Below, in pieces: positions 12,580 through 23,811 of a stretch of DNA of 64,000 bases. The DNA comes from Cryptomeria japonica (lineage: Eukaryota; Streptophyta; Pinopsida; Cupressales; Cupressaceae), in the NCBI RefSeq assembly GCF_030272615.1, contig NC_081414.1, forward strand, positions 312,621,664 through 312,685,663, written 5' to 3'. The first letter of the stretch is position 1, and the number at the start of each line of letters is the position of its first letter. A program made the position numbers and the translations under genes. The notes beneath the pieces were generated by a model. The model worked only from the letters and a program-made list of their open reading frames with translations. It was not told the DNA's origin and did no database searches.

Positions 12580-12873
12580 CCATACAATGCAGTTTTTTAA
12601 CAAATCCAGTTTGATTATATCCTGCAATCATGGCATTTCATGAGATCACACTTCTTTGAGGTGTTTTGTCAAAACACTTCACATGCTTTATCTATGCTTC
12701 CGCATTTTGCAAGCATGTCTACCAAGGCAGTTGCAACTACAACATCTGATGCTTTGATGGATGTCCATACCCTGTTCTAAAGCTCTTATTTTGGCAGAGG
12801 CTGGAAGGATGCTGGCAAAGGTTGTAGAATTTGACAACATCAAAGTAGTACTTTTATGATTGTGATTATTCAC
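12580..12873 (-). pseudogene. PPR gene fragment with frameshift
   Basis: From 12873 on the minus strand the frame gives STTFASILPASAKIRALEQG and MDIHQS, then shifts frame and continues as VVVATALVDMLAKCGSIDKA and, near 12600, NAMIAG-type sequence. These are consecutive parts of PPR repeats, which in intact proteins bind organellar RNA. Here only about one and a half repeats are left, with a frameshift near 12760. It lies upstream of the BSP pseudogene in the same order as the pair at 56124-56680. Confidence 0.65.
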
Positions 12874-15100
12874 TGATTTGTTTATGGCATGTATGTGGTA
12901 TTCTAAATTTAATCCATGTTTCTAGGCTAAAATATGCAATATGTTTCTGATTTTTATATGTTTCTTGCACAGACACCTGCGAAAAGGTGTTGTCACACTA
13001 ATATACTCAAACCTGAAATAGTAAGTTAGAGTTGAATTAAACAAAAATCATTTTTAATTGATGATCGATTTCATGTCAATATTCTTACAACAAGGAGGTG
13101 AAAAGTTGAGAATGCACCCAAGTTTGAATTAACGCAGTTACAATGTACCAAAGTCAATGATAAAGAAATATTGCAAATAATATCTATTATCTTAATTTTG
13201 TTAAAAAATATGAGGTTTAACAAAACTGAAATCATCTTAAAACCACAAAACAATTAAAAACCATCTATAAACTGGGACATTCCAGATAATCTTCCTGAAA
13301 ATAAATAGCTTAATAGCAATAAAATATGGCCCCAAAACAAGAAATGTTATTTAAACGTTCATTTGGTCCATCAATATTGACATTGGACACCTAAGACTGC
13401 CTAAAAATGATGACCCCTTCTTTGTTTGAGCATTCGTTTGGTACATCAATTAAGGACACCAAGAAAGTGTAAGAGCATTTTTAACTTTTCTTTTGACATG
13501 TCATGTGTGTGATAGTTGTGGTACTACACTTCAATGCAAGGTGTCTGAGGTTGATTCCACCTTTTCTTTTTTTATCTTTTTTAATTATAGAGATGTCTCC
13601 TTGAACCAAAATATGCTCTCTCGAAATGCTTCTCCAAAAACAGAGTTTTGACTGTCCAACAGACCACTACTAGTGTAAGGTTACTCAACACTTAATTTTC
13701 AGAATGGCAATTCTAGACTGGAATTGGTGTTGTTTTCCCCTTAGGAAAAATCATGCAAATATTCTTGTAAATCTTAAATTTACAATAAATGAAATCATGA
13801 AAAGCTTTACGAATTTATTTAAATCTTAAATTTACAATAAATGAAATCATGAAAAGCTTTACGAATTTATTTAAAACTAAACATCTGTAGAAACACTCAA
13901 AAATTTGTAGGTTTGTATGTTACATTATTACGGGGTGATCAAGGAAAAAATCTTCATCATTGGAACAGTGGAGGACATCAGATCTCCTCATACTAGGCTT
14001 TGAGGTTGAGTTCTCTGAAACATGTGCATTCTGTATCATCAGAGTTCCTAAGTAACCCAATAAATATCAAGGAAAGGAATTGTAAAATTTGATGAATGAA
14101 CAAAATGGAGACTATAGACTTACATTAATCTCCTCTATCTATCTGTGAGTTATGATTCAGTATCGGTTCTTGTTAGTTTTTTAAAATATATTTGGTGCTT
14201 TTGTATGAGAGGACTTGTGAGGGAGTACTTTGGAAGTAAGAACACCCACTGGGAAAAGGAGGTTTGATAGATATCTTTCAGAAGGTAAACCTACATGACC
14301 TTCAATTTGAAATGACTCTGACACCTAAATCAGGTACTGATGTTTTAGATCTCTTTTTAACTTCGGATTTTGAAGTAAAGGAGTCACTTATCTCTTATTA
14401 AAACAATTGATAAATAATCAGAAAGGAAAAAAAATCACAGGACCTTCAAAGCCGCCCAAATGTCCTGAAATCAGGAAAAATAATCTTTCACATATAAGGA
14501 ATTGAATAAGACCGTCAAAAACCCCTTGTACTGATTCCAATTGAATCACATATTACTTAAAACAATTTGTTACCTGACTTGAAATCAATAACAGAATTCT
14601 TTAAAAATTATTATACAATTGAATGGCCTATTCACATGCACTAATTCTAACACGATACTATGCTAGTTATGCAATTTGGTGCTTCATTTCAGAGCAATAA
14701 TATAGTTATTTAACCTACAGCATAAGATCTTTAGAAGTGTCGTATGGCACAAGTCCTGATTCCTATTGATTTGCATACTTACTACTTATTCACTTAGTTG
14801 AATTTGGCGGCATGATTCAAGATTAGCCAGAAACCGACCTTGTGTATCATCTATCAGTTTATAGACCTCAGTGATATAAAATTACAAGGAATAATCTCAT
14901 TTCAATCAAAATTAGAGGAATTCAGCACTTGGGTGGCAAGTTCCATGTATCCCTACTCTACCTTCTAGGTCCTGACCTTTTCCTTCCTTGAATAGAAACG
15001 GATTAACCCAAATAGTACTCCCAAAAATAGCCAAAATAACAGTAATCATCCAAGAATAGGCCAGCTAACGAGAAATAACTACATCTGCCTTACCGGCAAC
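12874..15100. other. Long non-coding stretch between PPR and BSP relics
   Basis: No supported gene in about 2.2 kb. It holds a perfect 52-base tandem duplication at 13769-13872 and a weak tRNA-like box arrangement near 13500-13580. Short frames show no family resemblance. It may be old intron or flanking sequence of the PPR-BSP locus. Confidence 0.45.
13769..13872. repeat. Perfect tandem duplication, 2 x 52 bases
   Basis: The unit beginning AAATCTTAAATTTACAATAA and ending ACGAATTTATTT occurs twice in immediate succession with no difference I can see, so the duplication event is recent compared with the surrounding decay. Confidence 0.9.
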
Positions 15101-15281
15101 GCAACTTATGCATCTTCATCTCTGACAAACCAGAAAAGTGGACAAAAAGCATAGAAGAGTAATCTGGACTGTACAATGTAACAAAAGAAAAACCTACAAC
15201 TAGGTAGGAGTCCACAGCCAAATAGAAGCTCTAAGACCTTAGCTATAATAGGTTGACCTTAAAGGCAGAGAAAATCGCCCT

Positions 15282-15979
15282 TTAACATGAAGAAGCATAC
15301 TTGGCCTTGTAGTCACTCCAAAGCTCATCAACGGATTTGCCAGTGACCTCATTGAAGAAGCCCAAGTCCCATCCGGAAGCCATTTTAGCGTTGATGTTGG
15401 CAACAAAACCAGAGCTAACACTTTCACAATACTGCAAGAAATAGGCAGTCACTTCATCACCCTGGTCCCATCTGTCTCCACTACCGGGCTTATTCCAGTA
15501 AGGAGGAACTAACCCAGCAGTGAGGCGCACATAGTCTGCAATGCCATCAATAAGGCCGCGCGGGGCTTTGCCTTGGCCGTCCCATTGCCAGAAGTGTGTC
15601 ATTTCGCGGTACAAAACTCCTCTGATTTCTGCCTCCACGTCTCCTTGGAAATTGGCCACATAATCTGCGCTGAGGTGAATTATATCTGCACTGGAATACG
15701 CAGTACCGTCCATGCTTTCCAGTACCAAATTAACCCTCTGTATCTTCCTTCTATCAGCTGGCGATTCCTGGTGGAAGATGTCCCAGATGAATTTGCGGAG
15801 GAGAGCATAGTTTCTAAGGCTCCAGTTCCGTCGATCTCCTCATTGAATCTGTTGCCACCGGTGGTTCCCAGGGCGTTGTGAGAGAATTCGTACACAAGCG
15901 TTTCAGTGCCTGGCCATTCGAATGTGGCGTTTGTCCTGCGAGTGCCCATTCTAGTGCAAAGATTGATTTTCCCGGGCAA
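15282..15979 (-). pseudogene. Plant basic secretory protein (BSP) family pseudogene
   Basis: Read on the minus strand from the ATG at 15979 (or the in-frame ATG at 15949), the frame gives NATFEWPGTETLVYEF and GTTGGNRFNEEID, the N-terminal half of the plant BSP fold. Around 15825-15840 the frame shifts by one base. The other frame carries LLRKFIWDIFHQESPADRRK, then MDGTAYSSADIIHLSADYV, EIRGVLYREMTHFWQWDGQG, GLIDGIADYVRLTAGL, SGDRWDQGDEVTAYF and a C-terminus WSDYKAKYASSC with its stop at 15282-15284. BSPs are pathogenesis-related, zincin-like proteins with an HExxH motif. Here the first His is Arg (CGC, one transition from CAC). No signal peptide is coded upstream. The frameshift and lost His both argue for a pseudogene, though the sequence is otherwise well preserved. 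A sequencing error at the frameshift cannot be excluded. Confidence 0.85.
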
Positions 15980-16029
15980 TCAGAAAGAAATACTCGGTAG
16001 AAACTAATGAAGATGAATGGAGTGGCGGG

Positions 16030-16041
16030 GATTATATAGGA
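16030..16041 (-). promoter_or_regulatory. TATA box of the BSP pseudogene
   Basis: The minus strand reads CCTATATAAT about 55 bases upstream of the first ATG of the BSP frame. The spacing suits a short 5' untranslated region, so the original promoter appears to be preserved, which argues against a processed copy. Confidence 0.5.
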
Positions 16042-16407
16042 CCTTGGCGTTCATATGATGGGTCCCAAACCAACACGAATTTTGAATTGCTCAAAGACAC
16101 GAATGAAGCTTCTACTTAGTTAAAAACTTTATTGGGAAGGGTGGTACATTGTGTCCACACACCTCAATTTTTGTGAATATACAATATATTTATATATTAG
16201 GCAGTAGTTGTACCTTTGTTTAAAATTTTATAATACGTAGCTATCTTCTTTTAGAGAAGATGTCAATATTGGAGAGAAGGGTGAATAAATGAATGCAGAT
16301 TTTTAATGATGTTCATAAGATCAAGATAGTTTATGGGATTAAAATTAAGAACAACACAATGATCTTGAATCGACCAATTAACTTATGAAGCGGTGCACGA
16401 GCGTCCA

Positions 16408-16572
16408 TTAATCCTTGTTCATCAAATTTCTTCTACTATGAATTTTGACCAAGTAATTTGCTACCCGAGCAATCTGTTGCTCTTTGAACAAGGTATTTAG
16501 AGACTCAACTTTTAGAATATCTGTATATTCGCTCCAGATGTCATCAAAAGTTGCGCAATCCATGATGTAATG
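16408..16572 (-). pseudogene. Short unrecognised conserved frame, copy A
   Basis: A 54-codon minus-strand frame (HYIMDCATFDDIWSEYTDIL onward, ending LMNKD before a stop) is also open in copy B at 56933-57088 with mostly conservative changes. Upstream on the minus strand stops appear in all frames. It looks like the last surviving exon or fragment of a gene. I do not recognise the family. Confidence 0.4.
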
Positions 16573-17584
16573 CTATTATGTTTCCCCTAATCAATAGAAT
16601 TGTCATCAGGGGAAGTGTACCGGTAGTTGTTATAGCTAACTTTGCACACCCATAGATTCTAAACGATAAAATCGGATTTTGATGATTTTTTTTGTTGTCT
16701 CCACATGCAACTTAACTGCTTATAGCTATTATCTTGGCTTCTGGGTAGTAATGATGCATGCAATAGGATTTGTCATGCGTGCAAAGGTCAAAAAGTTCAC
16801 ATTTCAAAGTGTTGCTAGATACCTACTTAAAGATGCCCCAATAACCATGCACTTAAAATTGTCAATACTTACGCACAAATGCCCCATTAGTCATGCACTA
16901 TGGGTGCCAATAAAGGTGCACAAATGGACCAATTATGGTCCAAAACTGCTAAAACATTAGCATCTATTGGTACATGTGAAATTTATTAATGGGCTTTTAG
17001 TTATCTATTTTTTGGTTTTTTGTAAATTAGTAATTAGGGGGTTGAGAGTGAACTCATTGTAACATGAACATTGGTGCTCTTCCCCTTATGTGCAATATTT
17101 AAAAATTCATGAGAATTATTAATCGTCTATCACATTTTAAAATTTTGTTGTTCAGAAATTGCAATTTTCAACTTGTAATATCATCTATCACATTATTATT
17201 GTCTACTTAATAGAAACATTGATAAATTTAAATTAATATTAGTTGAAGATCCCATTCATCATTTATATGTTGGCTTGGAGACTTGTAATTGAATTAATAA
17301 GATAATTTAGAAATAGCGGTCACTTTTAGATTCCACGTAATAACTCGTAGATGAGGAAAAGTCAATAGAGTAATCTAGGCTATAATGGAATCTTGGTATT
17401 TATTTCTTAATCTTGAAATATGTTCAACATAGATTGTACTAATTTGGTCTATCTAACCTAAAAAATACACCCTTTTGAATACAAGTTTTGGTATTGAATG
17501 AGGAATCAAGATGGTATTATAGAGTTGGTGAAATACAACTTCGAGATGAATAATTTTTTCAGTGAAGGCAATTTGTGTGGCAGA

Positions 17585-18280
17585 TACAAAAGGTATTACC
17601 TGTAAAGACAAAAACAAAATGAATTAGTAACAAAATGTGTTTATCTTATTTGAATGCAAAATAATATGGACATTTGAATTGTCAATAGGAGGAGTATAAG
17701 AGGAGACCTTACTGGTGAGTTGAGACACTGATTTGGAGTTGTATAGGCGTTAAAACACTTCTTGTAAAGGTGCAGAAACCTACAAAGTATTTGCAAAATT
17801 TTCATAAGAGGCAATGATCAAGAATGATCAACGTTATAAAACCATAAAAATATTTTATTCTCTTGGGGCTACCAATCATAATATACCAAAAACCATGAAA
17901 ACATTTTTTACCTTGTTGGGGACAATCTTCGTTTTAAACTGGTACAATGATGAGAGTTCCATGGAACATAGTTTAAATGGGAGATAATGAAGGTGTTACC
18001 TATGGAGACAAAAATAAAAGGAAGCAACAAGAAAATGTGTTGATTTGATTTTTAATGCAAAATGAATTAGGAATTTGAATTGTCAATTGCAGGAGTATAA
18101 AAGAAGAGCTTGCTTTTGCACCTTAATTGGTGAGTCCAAACATTGATTTGGAGTTGTAGAGTTGGTGGAACAAATCTAGTAAAGATAGGCAGACTTGTAT
18201 TTGCAAAAAATTTATAAGTAATGATCAACTACTTATCAACAACATATAACCATAAAAACTTCTTACCTTGTTGGTGATAT
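17585..18280. repeat. Imperfect tandem duplication of about 0.4 kb in copy A
   Basis: The segment beginning GGTATTACCTGTAAAGACAA near 17590 recurs as GGTGTTACCTATGGAGACAA near 17993, and both run to a segment with ACCATAAAAA followed by CTTGTTGG or a similar sequence. Copy B has a single version (58085-58395), so the duplication arose in A after the segmental duplication, or B lost one. Confidence 0.75.
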
Positions 18281-19720
18281 GCGATGCAAATTTAGGGAAT
18301 GTGAAGAAGAATATTTGAACATAATAAAGAAGGGAACCCCATCTATATGTTGTACAACCGGTGCAAGGGCATCTGGGAAATTATTTTGGTTGGAGCAGTT
18401 GACCGTGCACTTAAACATATTTGAAATTCATGGCATTTGGATTTGATTCTGGTGAGATATTGATTCTGGTATTGGCCCAGTGTTGGTGTGCTCTTACTAG
18501 TTGGTCTTACAATGTGTGGAGAGAAGAATAATTGGGTTGCGAATCGTTTGTGTGACTTGCATATCATATGGGAGTATTGTTTTGGACTTGGGCGATTATC
18601 GTGGGGTTCCGCTCAAAGTCCTAAGCATTTTTGGATGTGCTCTTGGTGATTTGGCTGACGTGTTTGTGTTTACATGTTTCATCATAAACCAACTCATTTT
18701 GGCCGACTTGGTTAAGTTATTGAGGCTTGCAGATGGTATAAAGGGGAAGTAAAGAGATTGATTTAAGGAGGAGGAGATCCACAAAGGATAAGAATCAGAA
18801 AAAGATGTAGATTCTGGAGGCGCTGAGGTGTTTTGGTTTGGTAGATTGAGGTCTGGATCAACAAACAGAGCAGAGGACAAAGTCGAAGGCAGATGATCTA
18901 CCAGATCAGGGAATTAAGTTATTTGAACCATTTGGCTATCCTGGGTTGCGACCTAGCATCTATAAAGCTTGAGGGCATATGTAATTCATTAAATTATTAT
19001 AAGGATTGCTCTTTTTATGTTTTCCTGGGTTATACCTTGTGTTGTGTCAATCGGTTACCGATATCTTTCATGGTGTTTATGTTTTAGGCTACAAGGTGGG
19101 GCTGCCCTTCATTGGACCTCCCTACCTTGATTGTATCAAGTACCAGTCCAATGTTATTGTAATTGAGTAATTAAACATATTAAAATATTATAATAAGATG
19201 TTGTGATTTATTAAATTACTAATAAAAGATGACTATTATCAAATGGAAGCTAATTTGTGCATAATGAGAAGGAATAAGTATTGAAAAATAAATATTGAGT
19301 GATTGGAAAGAGCAATTATGAAATTGTACCAAGATTGGGAAGATAATTAGTTCATCATTAATGCAATTATAGTTAATATAACCATTTAAATAGAAACTTA
19401 TACCACCTTGAAAATATACATACATTTTCTAAATTAGGTGTCAAATCAACTAGTTTAAATGTCAAATAGTCAAAACCCTTATTCACATACAACCATAACC
19501 TATGTTTAATTTTTTTTTGTGAAAGTAGCAATACAAGGAAGGTTGGGTCCTATAGTACTTAAAACATAATCTATAATGCACCTTTACATGATTGACAATG
19601 CAATTCTAATTACGACTCAAATGGTGACTTTATTATTTTAGAGAATCTAATGAATTAAAGAGCTAAGCATAAAATCATAGAATTCAAAACCAAAGGAATA
19701 ACAACAATATAACCATATAA
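18281..19720. other. Segment present only in copy A, no gene recognised
   Basis: This segment has no counterpart in copy B, where a 475-base LTR fragment (58396-58870) occupies the same position. The plus-strand frame at 18501-18752 (83 codons) and a segment near 19090-19160 have slightly better base composition but no motif I can name. Confidence 0.4.
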
Positions 19721-22051
19721 AATGATGTTGTTAGAGTCACCTTTAAAAAAAATCATTAGTAACTTCTTATGTAATGGGATTATCTTCAAGTAAAATATCA
19801 CAAAGGTACATACCTGTTGTTTATAGTCACTATGGCCTCCCCCTTCTTTTCATCATTATAGCCTCCCCCTTCTTTTATCCACTAGAACTTTGATTAGGCA
19901 ATACGATCTTTGTTATCTAAACACAATGGTACACTTCTTCTTCAAAGGTTAAAGCATTAGCCAAGATAAGGTTACAATAAATATTTTATTATTTTTGAAC
20001 TAAGATATAAATTGATTCTTTAAGGTACAATTCAATAAATCATTTTAGATGGTTATTTTTCATAGAGTTTCTTAGAGAGAGACTAACAAATTTCTTAACT
20101 TGTATACAAATTCAATGTTCATCGACCACTATCAAAGGGAATGTTGTATGCATTAACCATGAGGTCATGCACATCTTGAATAGTTCTATTTGTATCTCAA
20201 TCACTTCACTCAACATTCAATTAAACTAAGAATTATGCTTCACATAGTAAATATAAGCTTGATTTAACATCACAATATAAATTTTTCATACCTTATCTTC
20301 CAATTAATTTGACTAGGTTGACAATGACTTCAAAATGTATAGTTTGAGTCTTTATCCATCTATAAATTTTGATCATGATCTTAATAACTTCAAATGTACC
20401 TTTATGCTTCTTGAAAAGAAGGTTCCTGTTTCTAAAAATGATATCATAATTATTCCTTTTACAGTTATATTGTTGGCAGAAATAGAAATCTGATTTGAAT
20501 AATCATAGTTTAAAAATTAAATAAACATTCATTCATTAATATAATCAAAATTTAGTCCACTAAATCTCTTGCCAGGTTTCATTCTCAATATTGATAGAGA
20601 TTATCAACTCAACTCATCTAAATATTAATTATGGCGTACATGCATCATTTGCCAAGGTTTCACACAACCATACATATATGCATAATATGTTCAAAATTTC
20701 ATTGAAATGTGAGAGTAGAGGTATTCCTAAAGTGGGTATAGGGTTTTATTAATTGGTGCTAAATATGAGAGTTTGATAGATACCTTTATGTTCATAAACG
20801 AGTTTTTTAACATATGGGTTTTAGTTTAATGGTCCAAGTTGGTACTAGTACTAGATACCCAGCTAATAATTAAGAGAAGACTAAGTTTGCAGAAAATTTC
20901 CAAACCAACAGAAGAAGACAATAAAAATCGAGGTATGATTTGTGTCTGGCTCATCAATTTTTTAGTTTTCACCCAATGTTAATTAATTAAGTAATCTCTA
21001 TTTTTTTTCATTTATTAAGAGGCTTATTGACATGAGGTTGAACTATAGCAAAAAAAAATATTAATTAATGACATGTTGATCTACATTTTAAATATAAAAT
21101 ATTAGTTGGCCCCTCACCTAAGGGCATTAGAGCTAGTTGTATGATACATGACAACATAGGCCTATGTGAATCTATAACACCAATTTGGTTTTGAAGTAGT
21201 GTTTAGTACAAGAAAAAAGTCCACTAAACAACAAAATTGGGCATCCTATTGCAAAGAAGAAAAATTTATACAAGTTGATGATATTGTTTAGAAATTCCTA
21301 GGTTTGGAATTTTTAACCATGCTCAATTAAATTATGAGGTGCAAATAAATCTAAAGTTGATGTTTTTGAATAACTTGTTTGTTTGTTTGTTTGTTTTGTT
21401 TTGATGATTAGAAGAAAGAATATGTTTATGTTTTCTATCTTCTTTTTACACATGGATCTCAAATCCATACATCATCTTTTTAAAAAGAATGCATTGTTTT
21501 TCACCATATATTGTTGGATCTCAAATCTATATATATATATATATTAAAGAATAGGTTGTTTTTCACCATGCATTGTTGGGCATTAAGTATTAAAAAGTTT
21601 TTACAACTTTAAAACTTCGTTGAATTAAAGAAGTGATTAGTGAAAAAAAATGTAACATTAGTAAGATAGAATATTTGTAGCTTTGAATAAAAAATGCATG
21701 ATTTTTATTTAAATAAGGATAGTTCCTTTCAGACATATTGATCCATCATCAATATAAGAATTTAATTGTATTGGTTATATTTGAGATATGTGTTTTAAAC
21801 ATGATTGTGTTCTGATCAAAGTTCATACTAGTGTCACATGTGAGAGATTAGCCAAATTCAAACAAAATTCATATCTTCAAATATTTTGTACCAAATAATT
21901 AGCACCATTTATTTTTTCAAGAGAATAATTTTTCTTCAATATTTGAGCGAATTTCAACTTGTCCTCTACCACATAGAAGGAGCAAACAAAGTTCATGTCA
22001 AATCTAATTATCTAAGAATAGGCATACCATCTGCACTATGCCCGAAACATG

Positions 22052-22056
22052 GTAAC
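22052..22056. repeat. Target site duplication GTAAC, left
   Basis: GTAAC here and at 35978-35982 flank the LTR element. Copy B has a single GTAAC at the matching place (near 60650), which is the empty site. Confidence 0.85.
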
Positions 22057-22194
22057 TATTGTCATTTCATGACACCCTTGCTCCATCAGTGTGAACTGAT
22101 TAGAGATAAGTTCCATGGACCAATACTGCCTCATTTGATCAAGCACCAAGACAAGGAATCATGAAAATTCTCAAGTGTTCTTTCATTGTGAGGT

Positions 22195-22740
22195 AGGCAT
22201 CGGGCTTTCCCCTTGCCCCTTTGCATCTTGCCTTCATTCCTAGAGTTTTTTGGTCCCTTCTAATTTTGGAGCCCGAAATCCCTAAACCCCACTATTTCAG
22301 ACCTCCTTTCCTTACTATCCTCCTTTCCTTCTGAACCCAAGAATCCTAGAACCCTATAATTCCATACCTCCTTTCTTCCCTTTCTTCTAGACCCCGTAAT
22401 AATTGAACCCTGAAATTTCGAACCTTCTTTCTTCCCTATCCTACTTTCCTTTCAAACCTTGGAATCCCGAAACCCCAAAATTCTGGACCTCCTTTCTTCC
22501 CTTTCCTCCTTTCCTTCCAAACCCCAAAATTCGGAAGCTTGAGAATTTTGGACCTCCTTTCCTCTCTTTCCTTCTTTCCTTCCAGACCCCGAAATTCCAA
22601 ACCTCCTTTCCTCCCTTTCCACCTTTCCTTTCGGACCTCAGAATCTTGAAACCCTAGACTTGTGGACCTCCTTTCCTCCTTTTCCTCCTTTCCTTTGGAC
22701 TTTGTGGTTCTTGAATCCTCTCCCCTTGTAGTGTTTTCCT
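22195..22740. repeat. Degenerate CT-rich tandem array in the 5' LTR
   Basis: About ten imperfect repeats of a unit of 45-60 bases built from CCTTTCCTCC blocks alternating with AAACCCCGAAATTC-type blocks. The plus strand is strongly pyrimidine-biased. The same array is present in the other LTR (34310-34870) with different unit order, so the arrays have drifted since insertion. Confidence 0.8.
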
Positions 22741-23134
22741 AAGGGCCTGACGTCCAACTTCTGACGACTTGCAACACTTCTAGATGATATGATAAACACT
22801 AAAGGCTCTTAATGACCCACCAACCCCTGCAACTTGTCTACTTTCATTCATGGATCTATAGGGACACATTTAATAACTTTTGCAGGATTTCCATCAACTG
22901 GAGTCCAAGGCCATTCTTATTTATGGTTACTTGATGGTATTCATGTCAGGTCTCCATGCTCTGAATTTGGAATGTCAAACAATCCACCTTCTAGAAGTAT
23001 GGCTAGGTTGCTTGCACCCACAACCATGTCAAATTTGTGCACTTCCCTTCCTTCTTGGAATGACATTCCATGCACACACCAAGGTCAAGGTTTCCCCTCC
23101 TTGACCATTGGTCTCTTCTTTGTGACCAATTTTC

Positions 23135-23144
23135 TATATATAGG
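23135..23144 (+). promoter_or_regulatory. LTR TATA box
   Basis: TATATATAGG, conserved at 35323-35332 in the other LTR. The position two thirds into the LTR fits a U3/R promoter. Confidence 0.5.
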
Positions 23145-23811
23145 TTGTCAAGCCTTATTGTAAAAGTTCCTCTCCCTATTGGCTTGATCTACTCTCCGCT
23201 CTTTCACTTCTCTTGAAGATTTGTATATTTTCTTGCATTTGTACAATTGTAAGTTTGGTCATTGGCTTGAGAATGAATTGAAATTATCATTCTTGCCTCC
23301 CTTCAACTTTTGCATGTTGTGTATATTTTCTTACCTTCATTGGAAGTGTATAATTTATTATTTTCTCTCATGTATATGCTATGATAATTTGTTTTCGAGT
23401 GTGACTTGTGGGAAGCCCTTCTCCCCTTTTGACATTTAGAAAATTCTAATTACATCCATACATGTGTTTGGGGTCATTCATGCATCTGAATTTTGTGAAT
23501 CTCTAGGGTATTCGATTGATTCTTCATGTCATTTTGGGATGGGAAGAGGAACATCTCTTATCTTGGTGCATCACCTCATTTTATTTCAACATTTTTTCTT
23601 CTCTTTTCCTCTGCAAGCTGTTAGAATAGGTCTAGAAGTAGAACTCGAAGTGGTGGGTTGGTTCAACACTTGCACCTAGGTTGAGAAGGAAGTTGGCCTT
23701 CTCCGGAGATTCAAACCCTTTACGTAAAGTCCTACACTTTGAGGTTGTTTCCATGTTTCATGAGTTTACTAGGTTAATAGCTCAACAAGTGTGCAAACTT
23801 TTGCAACAAAA

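Larger units (their letters stand above)
16150..22051. repeat. Segmental duplication, copy A, first block
   Basis: This block matches 56690-60645 in order and orientation. Sub-blocks are 16150-17885 with 56690-58395, 19721-20475 with 58871-59650, and 21120-22051 with 59715-60645. In one 225-base sample (17100-17330) I count roughly 7 percent differences. The copies differ by a 0.4 kb tandem duplication and about 1.8 kb present only in A, and by a 0.65 kb segment (20476-21115) present only in A. It ends at the insertion of the LTR element at 22057. Apart from the short frame at 16408-16572 no gene is supported. Confidence 0.85.
22057..23811 (+). repeat. 5' LTR of the 13.9 kb element
   Basis: It aligns with 34182-35977. 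The right LTR lacks about 20 bases near its start that are present here. The LTR contains a long pyrimidine-rich array (22195-22740), a TATA box at 23135-23144 (TATATATAGG) and a T-rich 3' part. The frames read through it are by-products of the repetitive sequence. Confidence 0.8.

Noticed and set aside
22403-22657. Pro/Phe-rich frame in the CT-rich array (also 34518-34949)
   Set aside because: By-product of the pyrimidine-rich tandem repeat in an LTR; the frame is not shared between the two LTRs.
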